Shown here one piece after another: positions 38,099 to 47,077 of a stretch of 64,000 nucleotides of DNA. The translations under genes were made by a program, and so were the position numbers. The notes under the pieces were generated by a model. The model saw only the letters and a program-made list of their open reading frames with translations. It did no database searches and was not told the origin of the DNA. This stretch comes from TMP-86 sp046347195 (GTDB lineage: Bacteria > Pseudomonadota > Gammaproteobacteria > Steroidobacterales > Steroidobacteraceae): the NCBI GenBank assembly GCA_046347195.1, contig JAXMGQ010000019.1, forward strand, positions 1 through 64,000, read 5' to 3'. Each line of letters opens with the position of its first letter. Position 1 is the first letter of the stretch.

Positions 38099-39340
38099 TC
38101 AATCGGCCTGGCGTCGCAGGAAAGCCGGGATGTCGAGCATGTCCTCGCTCTCCATCGACCGCAGGCCATCGCCCACCGCCCGTTGCCGCTGGACCGTCGG
38201 GCTGTCCAGGTCCCGGTAGTCCGTCGCGATCATCGGCGCGGTCCGGCGCACCACCCGCATCGGTGCGGATTGGGAGCTCGCCGCGTGGCCCTGCGCCTCG
38301 CGATGTGCCGACTCGCGATGCACGTGCGCCGCAGCATGCTGGTTCATCGTGTGCTGCATCGGTTGCGGTGCGGACTTCGCCACCGGGCGGCCGAGGCCGG
38401 TCGCGACCACGGTGACGCGGATCTGGTTGCTCATCTCCGGATCGATCACCGTGCCCACCACCACCGTCGCTTCATCGGAGGCGAACTGCTTGATGACGTT
38501 GCCGACTTCCTGGAACTCGCCGATCGACAGGTCCATGCCCGCGGTGACGTTCACCAGGATCCCCTGCGCGCCGGCGAGGTTGATGTCCTCGAGGAGCGGC
38601 GAGGAGATGGCGGCTTCAGCGGCCTCGCGCGCGCGATCATCGCCCGCGGCGCAGCCCGAGCCCATCATCGCCATGCCGGTCTCCGACATCACGGTCCGCA
38701 CGTCCGCGAAGTCGACGTTGATCAGGCCGGGACGGGTGATCAGCTCGGCGATGCCCTGCACCGCGCCCTGCAGCACGGTGTTGGCGGCCTTGAACGCATC
38801 CAGGAGCGTGGTGTTGCTGCCCAGCACCGACAACAGCTTCTGGTTGGGGATGGTGATGAGCGAGTCCACGTACTTGGACAGCTCGAGCATGCCGTTGTCG
38901 GCCACGCGCCCGCGCTTGTTGCCCTCCATCTCGAAGGGACGGGTCACCACCGCCACGGTGAGGATGCCGAGTTCCTTCGCGACCTGCGCGACCACGGGTG
39001 CGGCGCCGGTGCCCGTGCCACCGCCCATGCCGGCGGTGATGAACAGCATGTCGCAGCCCTCGATCAGCTCGATGATGCGGTCGCGATCCTCCATCGCGGC
39101 CTGCCGGCCCACTTCCGGGTCGGCGCCGGCGCCCAGTCCCTTGGTGATGTTGCAGCCGATCTGCAGGGCGGTGCGCACCTTGGAGTGCTTGAGCGCCTGC
39201 GCGTCGGTGTTGATGCAGATGAAATCCACCCCCTCGATGCCGGATTGGACCATGTGCGACACGGCGTTGCCGCCGCCGCCGCCCACTCCGAGCACCTTGA
39301 TGATGGCGTTTTGGCTGTAGGAATCCATCAGTTCGAACAT
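38099..39340 (-). CDS. ftsZ: cell division GTPase FtsZ
   Basis: Tubulin homologue that forms the Z-ring. 413 residues with the tubulin signature GGMGGGTGTGAAPV near 105, NVDFADVRTVM near 207 (T7 region) and a disordered His/Ala-rich linker from about 320. The C-terminal peptide DIPAFLRRQAD binds FtsA and ZipA/ZapD. GAGGAG precedes the ATG closely. Last gene of the dcw run before the terminator. Confidence 0.98.
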   Translation of the reverse strand: MFELMDSYSQNAIIKVLGVGGGGGNAVSHMVQSGIEGVDFICINTDAQALKHSKVRTALQIGCNITKGLGAGADPEVGRQAAMEDRDRIIELIEGCDMLFITAGMGGGTGTGAAPVVAQVAKELGILTVAVVTRPFEMEGNKRGRVADNGMLELSKYVDSLITIPNQKLLSVLGSNTTLLDAFKAANTVLQGAVQGIAELITRPGLINVDFADVRTVMSETGMAMMGSGCAAGDDRAREAAEAAISSPLLEDINLAGAQGILVNVTAGMDLSIGEFQEVGNVIKQFASDEATVVVGTVIDPEMSNQIRVTVVATGLGRPVAKSAPQPMQHTMNQHAAAHVHRESAHREAQGHAASSQSAPMRVVRRTAPMIATDYRDLDSPTVQRQRAVGDGLRSMESEDMLDIPAFLRRQAD

Positions 39341-39368
39341 TCCAGTCTCCTCACGGGTCGTAAACGGG

Positions 39369-40610
39369 TTAGAAATTGCCTTGGAACCATGCCTTCATTC
39401 GCTCGAGCAGGCTCTTCACGCCGCCCCCGGACAGGAGCGGGCCTTCAGGGCGCTGCAGGTCGATATTGTTCTTGGCGTACAGAAGCAGACCCACGCCGGT
39501 GGCGTGGATCGGATTGCTCACTACGTCGACCAGGCCGCTGACGTACTGCGGCAGCCCGAGACGCACGGGCATGTGGAACACCTCTTCGGCGAGCTCGATC
39601 GCGCCTTCCATCTTCGAGCTGCCGCCGGTCAGCACGATGCCGGCGGCCACGGACTCCTCGAAGCCCGAACGGCGCAGCTCGTCGCGGATCAGCGCGAACA
39701 GTTCCTCGTAGCGCGGCTCGACGATCTCGGCGAGCGTCTGGCGCGCGAGCCGCCGCGGCGGCCGGTCGCCCACGCTGGGCACCTCGATGGTCTCGTCGGG
39801 ATTGGCGAGCTGCGAGAGCGCGCAGGCGTAGCGGATCTTGATGTCCTCGGCGTACTGCGTCGGCGTGCGCATCGACACCGCGATGTCGTTGGTGACCTGG
39901 TCGCCGGCGATGGGGATCACCGCGGTGTGCCGGATCGCGCCGCCACCGAACACCGCCATGTCGGTGGTGCCGCCGCCGATGTCCACCAGGCACACGCCCA
40001 GGTCCTTTTCGTCATCGGTCAGCACCGCGTAGCTCGAGGCGAGCTGCTCGAGCACGATGTCGTCCACCGCGAGGCCGCAGCGCTGCACGCACTTGACGAT
40101 GTTCTGCGCCGAGCTGTCGGCGCCGGTGACGATGTGCACCTTGGCCTCCAGGCGCACGCCCGACATGCCGATGGGGTCGCGGATGCCCTCCTGCGAATCG
40201 ATGATGTATTCCTGCGGCAGCACGTGCAGGATCTTCTGGTCGGCGGGGATCGCCACCGCCTTGGCGGCGTCGATGACGCGATCGACGTCGCCCTGCCCCA
40301 CTTCCTTGTCCTTGATCGCGACGATGCCGTGGGAGTTCAGGCTCCGTACGTGGCTGCCCGCGATGCCGGCATAGACCGAGTGGATCTCGCAGCCGGCCAT
40401 CAGTTCCGCTTCCTCCACGGCGCGCTGGATGGACTGCACGGTCGACTCGATGTTCACCACCACGCCCTTCTTCAGTCCGCGGGAGGGATGGCTGCCGATG
40501 CCGATGATCTCGAGCTGCCCGTCCGGCCTGATCTCGCCGACGATGGCCACGACCTTGCTGGTGCCGATGTCCAGGCCGACGAGGAGATTGCGATCTGAGC
40601 GCTTTGCCAT
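39369..40610 (-). CDS. ftsA: cell division protein FtsA
   Basis: Actin-like protein that ties FtsZ to the membrane. 413 residues with phosphate-1 LVGLDIGTSKVVAIVGE near 9, the 1C domain, phosphate-2 LVDIGGGTTDMAVF near 200 and adenosine motif IVLTGGSSKMEGA near 335. The C-terminal amphipathic helix (LLERMKAWFQGNF) is the membrane anchor. Separated from ftsQ by 17 bases with AGGA near the start. Confidence 0.98.
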   Translation of the reverse strand: MAKRSDRNLLVGLDIGTSKVVAIVGEIRPDGQLEIIGIGSHPSRGLKKGVVVNIESTVQSIQRAVEEAELMAGCEIHSVYAGIAGSHVRSLNSHGIVAIKDKEVGQGDVDRVIDAAKAVAIPADQKILHVLPQEYIIDSQEGIRDPIGMSGVRLEAKVHIVTGADSSAQNIVKCVQRCGLAVDDIVLEQLASSYAVLTDDEKDLGVCLVDIGGGTTDMAVFGGGAIRHTAVIPIAGDQVTNDIAVSMRTPTQYAEDIKIRYACALSQLANPDETIEVPSVGDRPPRRLARQTLAEIVEPRYEELFALIRDELRRSGFEESVAAGIVLTGGSSKMEGAIELAEEVFHMPVRLGLPQYVSGLVDVVSNPIHATGVGLLLYAKNNIDLQRPEGPLLSGGGVKSLLERMKAWFQGNF

Positions 40611-40627
40611 GTGAGTGTGCCGGTCCT

Positions 40628-41482
40628 CTAGCGGTCGGGGTCCTGCGCCCGCGCCGACATCGGCGGAGCGGACGCAGCGGTGTCTTGCGCCGGCGGCTGG
40701 GTGCGCCAGCCGATGGTGAAGCCGTTCGAATAGCGCATGTCGACGTAGGCGACCTCGTTGGCGCGGCGCGAGACGACCAGCGAGGCGGTGCGGATGAAGC
40801 GCTCGAGGTGATCCTCCACCTGGGTGCGGCCCAGCCGGATGGTCAGCCCGTTGTCGAGGTCGAGCTCCCAGGCGCCGCGCTCGTCGAGCCGCATCGCGGC
40901 GATGCGCATGCCCGCCTCCAGCATCTTTCCCTGCGCGGCGAGATAGTGCCTGGCGACCTCGGCTTCGGTGCCTTCCGGGCCGGACAGCCGCGGCAGCTCC
41001 GGTGGCACGTGCGCGGCGGTCCTGGCGAACAGCTCGCCGCGCGCGTTCAGCAGGCCGGACTCTCCCCAGCGCGCGGTCGCGACCTGCTCGAGGATGGTCA
41101 CGTGCAGGCTGTTGGGCCAGCGGCGCTGTACGCGCGCATGGTCGACATAGGGGATGGACTCGATGGCGCGCTGCACGGCGTCCAGGTCCGCGGACATGAA
41201 GCCGGTCTTGAGGAAGGGTGCGGCCGCCTGCTCGACCTGGTTGGGCGAGACCCTCTGGAAGCTGCCATCGATCGACATCACCCGGATCGGCCGGTCGAGC
41301 ACGAGGGTGAGACCCACCAGGCTCCCGGCGAGGATGCCCACCACCGCGACGCGCCGCGCGTGCAGCTTCCAGTCGATCGAGGCCAGCCGCGCGAGGATGC
41401 GCGGGCTCCCGCGCTCGTTGCGGCTGCGCGGCTTGTAGCGGTTCTGCGGCTTGAACAGCTTGTCGATGGTCTCGGTGATCAT
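40628..41482 (-). CDS. ftsQ: cell division protein FtsQ
   Basis: Bitopic divisome protein of the FtsQBL complex. The ATG at 41482 overlaps the ddl stop (ATGA) and gives 284 residues; an in-frame ATG 13 codons earlier lies inside ddl. A basic cytoplasmic N-terminus (KPQNRYKPRSRNERG) is followed by one membrane helix (about 46-66), a POTRA domain (RPIRVMSIDGSFQRVSPNQV...) and the beta domain. The C-terminal 20 residues are Ala/Pro-rich. Confidence 0.95.
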   Translation of the reverse strand: MITETIDKLFKPQNRYKPRSRNERGSPRILARLASIDWKLHARRVAVVGILAGSLVGLTLVLDRPIRVMSIDGSFQRVSPNQVEQAAAPFLKTGFMSADLDAVQRAIESIPYVDHARVQRRWPNSLHVTILEQVATARWGESGLLNARGELFARTAAHVPPELPRLSGPEGTEAEVARHYLAAQGKMLEAGMRIAAMRLDERGAWELDLDNGLTIRLGRTQVEDHLERFIRTASLVVSRRANEVAYVDMRYSNGFTIGWRTQPPAQDTAASAPPMSARAQDPDR

Positions 41483-42447
41483 GTGCGTTGCCTGCTGAAG
41501 CTGGTCTCGAGCACTCGCCACACGAGTTCCTCGAAGGCGATGCCGGCCTGGCGCGCGGCCTTCGGAACCAGGCTGTGATCGGTCATGCCGGGCGTGGTGT
41601 TGATCTCGATGAAATGGAACTCACCGCTGCCGGCATCGCGCATGAAGTCCACGCGGCCCCAGCCGTAGCAGTCGGTGGCGCGGAAGGCGGCGAGCGCCAT
41701 CTGCCGGATGCGAGCCTCGGCCGGCTCGTCGATGCCGCTCGGGCACAGGTACTGGGTGTCGTCGCGGAAATACTTGGCCTGGTAGTCGTAGAATTCCGTG
41801 GCGGGCTGGATGCGGATCGACGGCAACGCCGCCTCCCCCAGCACCGCGACGGTGAATTCCGGGCCCTGGATGAAGCGCTCGGCGAACACCACCGGGTCCA
41901 CCGCCCGCGCCTCACGGAAGGCCGTGACCAGCGCCGCCTCGCTCTTCACCTTGCTGATGCCCACACTCGAACCCTGCGAGGCGGGCTTCACCATCATCGG
42001 CAGTCCGACCGTCGCCAGCGCCGCCGGGATGTCGGCCTCGTCGCGCAGCACGGCGTAGGCCGGCGCGTTGATGCCCGCGCCCATCGCCACGCGCTTGGTC
42101 TTGAGCTTGTCCATGGTGAGCGCCGAGGCCAGCACCCCGCTCCCCGTGTAGGGAATGCCGAGCCACTCGAGCGCGCCCTGCATCGCGCCATCCTCCCCGC
42201 CGGGCCCGTGCAGGATGTTCCAGGCGCGATCGAAACCATCCTCCACCAGCGACTGCACCGGCCGCTCCTTCGGGTCGAAGGCATGCGCATCGATGCCGCG
42301 GCGCTTCAGCGCCGCGAGCACGGCGTTGCCGGAGATCAGCGAGATCTCCCGCTCGCTCGAATCCCCGCCCAGCAGCACGGCGACCTTGCCGAAATCGCGC
42401 GCCTGGCTGGCGCGCTTCGCGCCTTCGATGAACTTCAGCCGGCTCAT
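41479..42447 (-). CDS. ddl: D-alanine--D-alanine ligase
   Basis: Makes the D-Ala-D-Ala dipeptide for the peptidoglycan stem. 322 residues of ATP-grasp fold: LLGGDSSEREISLISGNAV near 26, ILHGPGGEDGAMQGALEWL near 80, KPASQGSSVGISKV near 157 and the magnesium site FHFIEINTTPGMTDHSLVPK near 280. DdlB by position, between murB and ftsQ. A 46-base gap separates it from murB, the longest break in this part of the cluster. Confidence 0.97.
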   Translation of the reverse strand: MSRLKFIEGAKRASQARDFGKVAVLLGGDSSEREISLISGNAVLAALKRRGIDAHAFDPKERPVQSLVEDGFDRAWNILHGPGGEDGAMQGALEWLGIPYTGSGVLASALTMDKLKTKRVAMGAGINAPAYAVLRDEADIPAALATVGLPMMVKPASQGSSVGISKVKSEAALVTAFREARAVDPVVFAERFIQGPEFTVAVLGEAALPSIRIQPATEFYDYQAKYFRDDTQYLCPSGIDEPAEARIRQMALAAFRATDCYGWGRVDFMRDAGSGEFHFIEINTTPGMTDHSLVPKAARQAGIAFEELVWRVLETSFSRQRT

Positions 42448-42493
42448 GCGGGCACCTCGACCCGGTCGCGCCGCAACCTGAATCGACGCAGGC

Positions 42494-43405
42494 TCACTTG
42501 GCCTCTCCCACGATGCGGACCTCGGGAGTCAGGTGGACGCCGAAGCGTTCCTGGATGACTTTCTGTACGTGCAAGATGAGGGCTTCCAGGTCGGCAGCGC
42601 GCGCGGCGCCGCAGTTGACGATGAAATTGGCGTGCTTCGGCGACACCTGCGCATCGCCGATGCGATGTCCCTTGAGGCCCGCCGACTCGATCAGCCGCGC
42701 GGCGTGATCGCCGCTCGGATTGGTGAACACCGAGCCGCAGCTCCACTCGCCGATGGGCTGGGTCTGGCGGCGTCGCACCAGCAGGTCGCGGATGGTGTCC
42801 AGCGAAGCGTCGGGCCGCGGCTCGAAGCGCAACCGCGCGGCGAGGAAGCATTCCCCGGTGCCTGGGCCGCTGACGTGGCGATAACCGACGGTGTACTCGG
42901 ACCGGGCTCGCGTGCGCCGGGTGCCGTGGCCGTCCATCACCTCCACCTCGACCACGTGGTTCCAGGTCTCGCCGCCGAAGGCGCCGGCGTTCATCGCGAG
43001 CGCGCCACCGAGCGTGCCGGGGATGCCGGCGAAGAACTCCGCGGGACCCAGGCCCCATTTCACGCATTGCCTGGCGATGCGCGCGCAGTGCACGCCCGCA
43101 TCGGCCTGCACCTCGGTGTCACCGATGCGCCGCAGCCCGTGGAGCGCCGCATGCGTGGAGACCACGACGCCGCGGATGCCACCGTCGCGCACCAGCAGGT
43201 TGCTGCCCAGGCCCAGCCACAGCACCGCGGTCCGTTGCGGCAGCATCTCGAGGAACCTGGACAGTTCGATGGCATCGCGCGGCTCGAAGAACACGTCGGC
43301 CGGCCCGCCCGCGTGCCAGGAGGTGTGGCGCGACATCGGCTCGGCGAACCGCACCGACGGCCCGAAGCGCTGGTTCAGCCACTCGTGCGACAGGGCCGCG
43401 CTCAT
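42494..43405 (-). CDS. murB: UDP-N-acetylenolpyruvoylglucosamine reductase
   Basis: FAD enzyme that reduces UDP-GlcNAc-enolpyruvate to UDP-MurNAc. 303 residues from the ATG at 43405, which overlaps the murC stop (ATGA). FAD-binding segments are LWLGLGSNLLVRDGGIRGVV near 65 and GIPGTLGGALAMNAGAFGGE near 125. The catalytic Ser is in SCGSVFTNPSGDHAA and the Glu in LTPEVRIVGE at the end. No type-I insertion is seen, consistent with the shorter type II form. Confidence 0.96.
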   Translation of the reverse strand: MSAALSHEWLNQRFGPSVRFAEPMSRHTSWHAGGPADVFFEPRDAIELSRFLEMLPQRTAVLWLGLGSNLLVRDGGIRGVVVSTHAALHGLRRIGDTEVQADAGVHCARIARQCVKWGLGPAEFFAGIPGTLGGALAMNAGAFGGETWNHVVEVEVMDGHGTRRTRARSEYTVGYRHVSGPGTGECFLAARLRFEPRPDASLDTIRDLLVRRRQTQPIGEWSCGSVFTNPSGDHAARLIESAGLKGHRIGDAQVSPKHANFIVNCGAARAADLEALILHVQKVIQERFGVHLTPEVRIVGEAK

Positions 43406-44811
43406 GCCACCGCCCCGGCCGCGAACCGGCCCTTCAGGTCCTGCGCCACGGCGCCGATGTTGCCCGCGCCCATGGTGAGCACCAGGTCGCCCTCGCGCAC
43501 CACGCGCCTGAGCGCATCGGCGAGTTCCTCGACGTGTTCGACGAACACCGGCTCGACCACGCCCCGGCTGCGCACCGCCCGGCAGATCGCACGGCCATCG
43601 GCATTGGCGATCGGTGCCTCGCCGGCGGCATAGACCTCGGTCACCAGCAGCACATCGGCGCCGGAGAGCACGCGACCGAAATCGTCCAGCAGGTCCCGGG
43701 TGCGGGTGTAGCGATGAGGCTGGAAGGCGAGCACGAGACGCCGGCCCGGCCATCCCTGCCGCGCCGCCTCGAGCGTGGCCGCAATCTCCGTGGGATGGTG
43801 GCCGTAGTCATCGATCAGCAGCGCAGTGCCGCCGTCCCAGCGCAGCTCGCCGAGCTGCTGCAGCCGGCGGTCGATGCCCTGGAAGTTGGCCAGCGCGCGC
43901 TGGATGTCGGCGTCGGGTACTCCCAGCTCGCCCGCCACCGCGATCGCCGCCAGCGCATTGCGCACGTTGTGCACGCCCGGCAGGTTGAGCGTCACGGTGA
44001 GCGGCGGGCCATTGGGGCGCACCGCGTCGAAATGGCTCACCGGCCCATCGCGACGAACGTTCACCGCGCGCACGTCCGCGCCCAGTTCCAGTCCGTAGGT
44101 GATGATGGGACGGGCCACCGAATTGAGGATGCCGCGCAGCTGGTCATCATCGATGCACAACACGGCCAGGCCGTAGAACGGCAGGTTGTGGAGGAAATCG
44201 ACGAAGCTCTGCCGCAGGCGCGAGAAATCGCCCTCGTGCGTGCCCAGGTGATCGTTGTCGATGTTGGTGACGACCGCAATCATCGGCTGCAGGTGCATGA
44301 ACGAGGCATCGCTCTCATCCGCCTCGGCGACGAGGTATCGGCCGGCACCGAGCCGGGCGTTGCTGTCCGCGCTCTTCAGCCGCCCGCCGATGACGAAGGT
44401 GGGATCGAGTCCGCCTTCGGCCAGCACGCTGGCCACGAGGCTGGTGGTGGTGGTCTTGCCGTGCGTGCCCGCCACGGCGATCGAATAGCGGAAGCGCATC
44501 AGCTCGCCGAGCATCTCGGCACGCGGCACGACGGGGATGCGGCGGTTCAAGGCTGCCACGATCTCCGGGTTCTGGTCCGACACCGCGGTGGAGACGACGA
44601 CGACGTCGGCCGCGCCCAGGTTCTCGGCGCGATGGCCGAGGAAGACCTTCGCACCGAGCTTCTCCAGCCGTCGCGTCACGCCATTGGCCTTCAGGTCCGA
44701 ACCCTGCACCTCGTAGCCCAGCGACAGCAGCACCTCGGCCACGCCGCCCACGCCGCTCCCGCCGATGCCGACGAGATGGATGCAGTGGATGCGGCGCATG
44801 CGATCGTTCAT
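43402..44811 (-). CDS. murC: UDP-N-acetylmuramate--L-alanine ligase
   Basis: Adds L-Ala to UDP-MurNAc in the cytosol. 469 residues with N-terminal HLVGIGGSGVGGVAEVLL near 10 (UDP-sugar site), the ATP P-loop AVAGTHGKTTTTSLVASVL near 113, and central VTNIDNDHLGTHEGDF near 178. The C-terminal domain carries DDYGHHPTEIAATL near 341, typical of MurC. Overlaps murG by four bases. Confidence 0.98.
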   Translation of the reverse strand: MNDRMRRIHCIHLVGIGGSGVGGVAEVLLSLGYEVQGSDLKANGVTRRLEKLGAKVFLGHRAENLGAADVVVVSTAVSDQNPEIVAALNRRIPVVPRAEMLGELMRFRYSIAVAGTHGKTTTTSLVASVLAEGGLDPTFVIGGRLKSADSNARLGAGRYLVAEADESDASFMHLQPMIAVVTNIDNDHLGTHEGDFSRLRQSFVDFLHNLPFYGLAVLCIDDDQLRGILNSVARPIITYGLELGADVRAVNVRRDGPVSHFDAVRPNGPPLTVTLNLPGVHNVRNALAAIAVAGELGVPDADIQRALANFQGIDRRLQQLGELRWDGGTALLIDDYGHHPTEIAATLEAARQGWPGRRLVLAFQPHRYTRTRDLLDDFGRVLSGADVLLVTEVYAAGEAPIANADGRAICRAVRSRGVVEPVFVEHVEELADALRRVVREGDLVLTMGAGNIGAVAQDLKGRFAAGAVA

Positions 44812-45893
44812 GCCGCCGCTCCCAGCTCGAGGCAGCAGTCGGCGAGCCGCACGGCGGCATCGGTGATGGCCGCACCGCGCGCCGCGCTCGCCATGCCGAG
44901 CAGCCGCGAGCGATCCGCCGCCAGCTCGCCGATCAGGCGCCCGAGGCCCTGCGCATCGAGGTCCCGTTCCTGCACCAGCCGCGCCGCGCCCAGCCGCACC
45001 ATCACCTCGGCGTTGCGCGTCTGGTGATCATCGACCGCCGCCGGGAAGGGCACGAGCACCGCGGCGAGGCCCGCCGCCTGGAGCTCGGTGATGGTGAGCG
45101 CACCGGCGCGGCAGATGGCGAGGTCCGGCCATTCATAGGCGCGCGCCATGTCATCGATGAAGGCGAACACCTCGGCCTGCACCTGCGCAGCCGCATAGCC
45201 TGCACGCGTGGCCTCGAGACCCCGCTCACCGGCCTGGTGGCGCACCAGCGGACGCTGCGCGGGCTCGATGCGCGCCAGCGCCTGCGGCAGCAAGGCGTTG
45301 AGCCGCTGCGCTCCCTGGCTGCCGCCCAGCACCAGCAGGCGGATCGGGCCCGTGCGGCCGGCGAAGCGCTGGGCGGGAGGCGCGAGTGCGGCGATGTCGG
45401 CGCGCACCGGATTGCCGATGCAGGTTGCCCGCACCGCCGGCCCGAAGCTGCCCGGGAAGGCCTCGAACACCCGCGTGGCGAGGCGCGCGAGGCAGCGGTT
45501 GGTCAGTCCCGCGACGGCGTTCTGCTCGTGCACCAGGAGCGGGATGCGCGCGAGGCGTGCGGCGATGCCGCCGGGGCCGGAGGCGAACCCACCGGCGCCG
45601 AGCACCACGCGCGGTTGCACGCGGCGCACGATCGCGCTCGCCTGCCGGACCGCGGCGAGCAGCCGCCACGGAGCGCCGGCCCACGACAGCAGTCCCTTGC
45701 CGCGCAGCCCCGTGATGCGCACCTGCTCGAGCGGAAAACCGTTGGCGGGGACCAGCCGCGCTTCCATGCCCGCAGCGCTCCCCAGCCACACCACCGGCAC
45801 GCCGCGCTCGCGCAGCACCCGGGCGACGGCCAGCGCGGGGAACACATGCCCCCCCGTGCCGCCGGCCATGATCATGACGGGACGCCCGTTCAT
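44808..45893 (-). CDS. murG: UDP-GlcNAc:lipid I GlcNAc transferase MurG
   Basis: Peripheral membrane GT-B enzyme that makes lipid II. 361 residues from the ATG at 45893, overlapping the ftsW stop. G-loop 1 is MIMAGGTGGHVFPALAVAR near 7, LGAGGFASGPGGIAARL near 96, LLVLGGSQGAQRLNALLP near 185 and the donor site ICRAGALTITELQAAGL near 265. A long upstream extension of the frame is antisense-like and excluded. Confidence 0.97.
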   Translation of the reverse strand: MNGRPVMIMAGGTGGHVFPALAVARVLRERGVPVVWLGSAAGMEARLVPANGFPLEQVRITGLRGKGLLSWAGAPWRLLAAVRQASAIVRRVQPRVVLGAGGFASGPGGIAARLARIPLLVHEQNAVAGLTNRCLARLATRVFEAFPGSFGPAVRATCIGNPVRADIAALAPPAQRFAGRTGPIRLLVLGGSQGAQRLNALLPQALARIEPAQRPLVRHQAGERGLEATRAGYAAAQVQAEVFAFIDDMARAYEWPDLAICRAGALTITELQAAGLAAVLVPFPAAVDDHQTRNAEVMVRLGAARLVQERDLDAQGLGRLIGELAADRSRLLGMASAARGAAITDAAVRLADCCLELGAAA

Positions 45894-47077
45894 CGCGCCC
45901 CTCCGGGCACCCGCGTCACCGAAGCGCGCGAGTGGCAGCGCACCTCGTGATACACGCGCAGCAGCACGCCGATCCACGCCAGGGTCACGAGCAGGCTGCT
46001 GCGTCCATAGCTCAGCAGGGGAAGCGTCAGGCCCTTGGTGGGCAGCACGCCCATGTTGACGCCGATGTTGACGATGGCCTGCAGGCCGATCCAGATGCCG
46101 AAGGACAGTGCGAGGTACGACTGGAAGCGCATGCCGGCCTGCGCCGCGAGGCGCGCGATGTGGAAGGAGCGCCACACGAGGGCCATGAACAGGCTGATGA
46201 CCACCACGACGCCGGCCAGGCCGAATTCCTCGGCGAGCACCGCGAAGACGAAGTCCGTGTGCGCCTCGGGCAGGTAGAAGAGCTTCTGCACGCTGCTGCC
46301 CAGGCCCACCCCGAACCACGAACCACGGCCGATGGCGATCAGCGACTGGGTGAGCTGGAAGCCGCTGTTGAACGGGTCGGCCCAGGGATGCAGGAAGCCG
46401 GTCAGGCGCTTGAGCCGGTACGGGGAGGCGAGTGCGAGCATCGCGAAGGCGCCCGCCGCCAGCGCCACCAGCAGCAGCACGTACCGCAGCCGCGCGCCGG
46501 CGACGAACAGCACGGCGAGGCCGGTGGCGAACAGCACCGTGGTCGCGCCGAAATCGGGCTCGGCGAGCAGCAGCACCGCGGCGACGACCAGCAGCCCCAC
46601 CGGCTTCATCAAGCCGGCGAAGGTGGTCTCCAGTTCCTCCCGCTTGCGAACCGCGTAGCTGCACACCCAAGTGAGCACGAGCACCCGCGCGAGCTCCGAC
46701 ACCTGGAAATTGACCGGCCCGATCCGCAGCCAGCGGCGCGCGCCATTGACCATCGCGCCGAGGCCCGGGATCAGCACGAGCAGCAGCAGCGCAAGGCCGG
46801 TCAGCATCAGCGGCATGCTCCAGCGATCCCACAAGGCGGTGGGGATGCGCGTGAGCAGGACCGCGCCGCCGACGCCCATCAGCCCGAACAGGAGCTGGCG
46901 CTCGAGGTAGAAGAACGGGTTGCCCAGGTCGCGTGCCGCCACGGACATGGAGGCGGAGGTGACCATCACCATGCCGATGAGCAGGAGCGCCGCGCACAGG
47001 CCCAGCGTCGCGCTGTCCCAGAAGAAGGGCATGCGCTCGCGCACGCGGCTGCCGTAGGCCAGCGTGGCGGCGGTCAT
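45890..47077 (-). CDS. ftsW: SEDS glycosyltransferase FtsW
   Basis: Septal peptidoglycan polymerase working with FtsI. 395 residues and ten membrane segments. Conserved SEDS parts: GNPFFYLERQLLFGLMG near 52, NGARRWLRIGPVNFQVSELAR near 113 and the end NIGVNMGVLPTKGLTLPLLSYGRSSLL, where GGSS is usual and YGRSS occurs in many FtsW proteins. The ATG at 47077 overlaps the murD stop (ATGA). Confidence 0.97.
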   Translation of the reverse strand: MTAATLAYGSRVRERMPFFWDSATLGLCAALLLIGMVMVTSASMSVAARDLGNPFFYLERQLLFGLMGVGGAVLLTRIPTALWDRWSMPLMLTGLALLLLVLIPGLGAMVNGARRWLRIGPVNFQVSELARVLVLTWVCSYAVRKREELETTFAGLMKPVGLLVVAAVLLLAEPDFGATTVLFATGLAVLFVAGARLRYVLLLVALAAGAFAMLALASPYRLKRLTGFLHPWADPFNSGFQLTQSLIAIGRGSWFGVGLGSSVQKLFYLPEAHTDFVFAVLAEEFGLAGVVVVISLFMALVWRSFHIARLAAQAGMRFQSYLALSFGIWIGLQAIVNIGVNMGVLPTKGLTLPLLSYGRSSLLVTLAWIGVLLRVYHEVRCHSRASVTRVPGGAR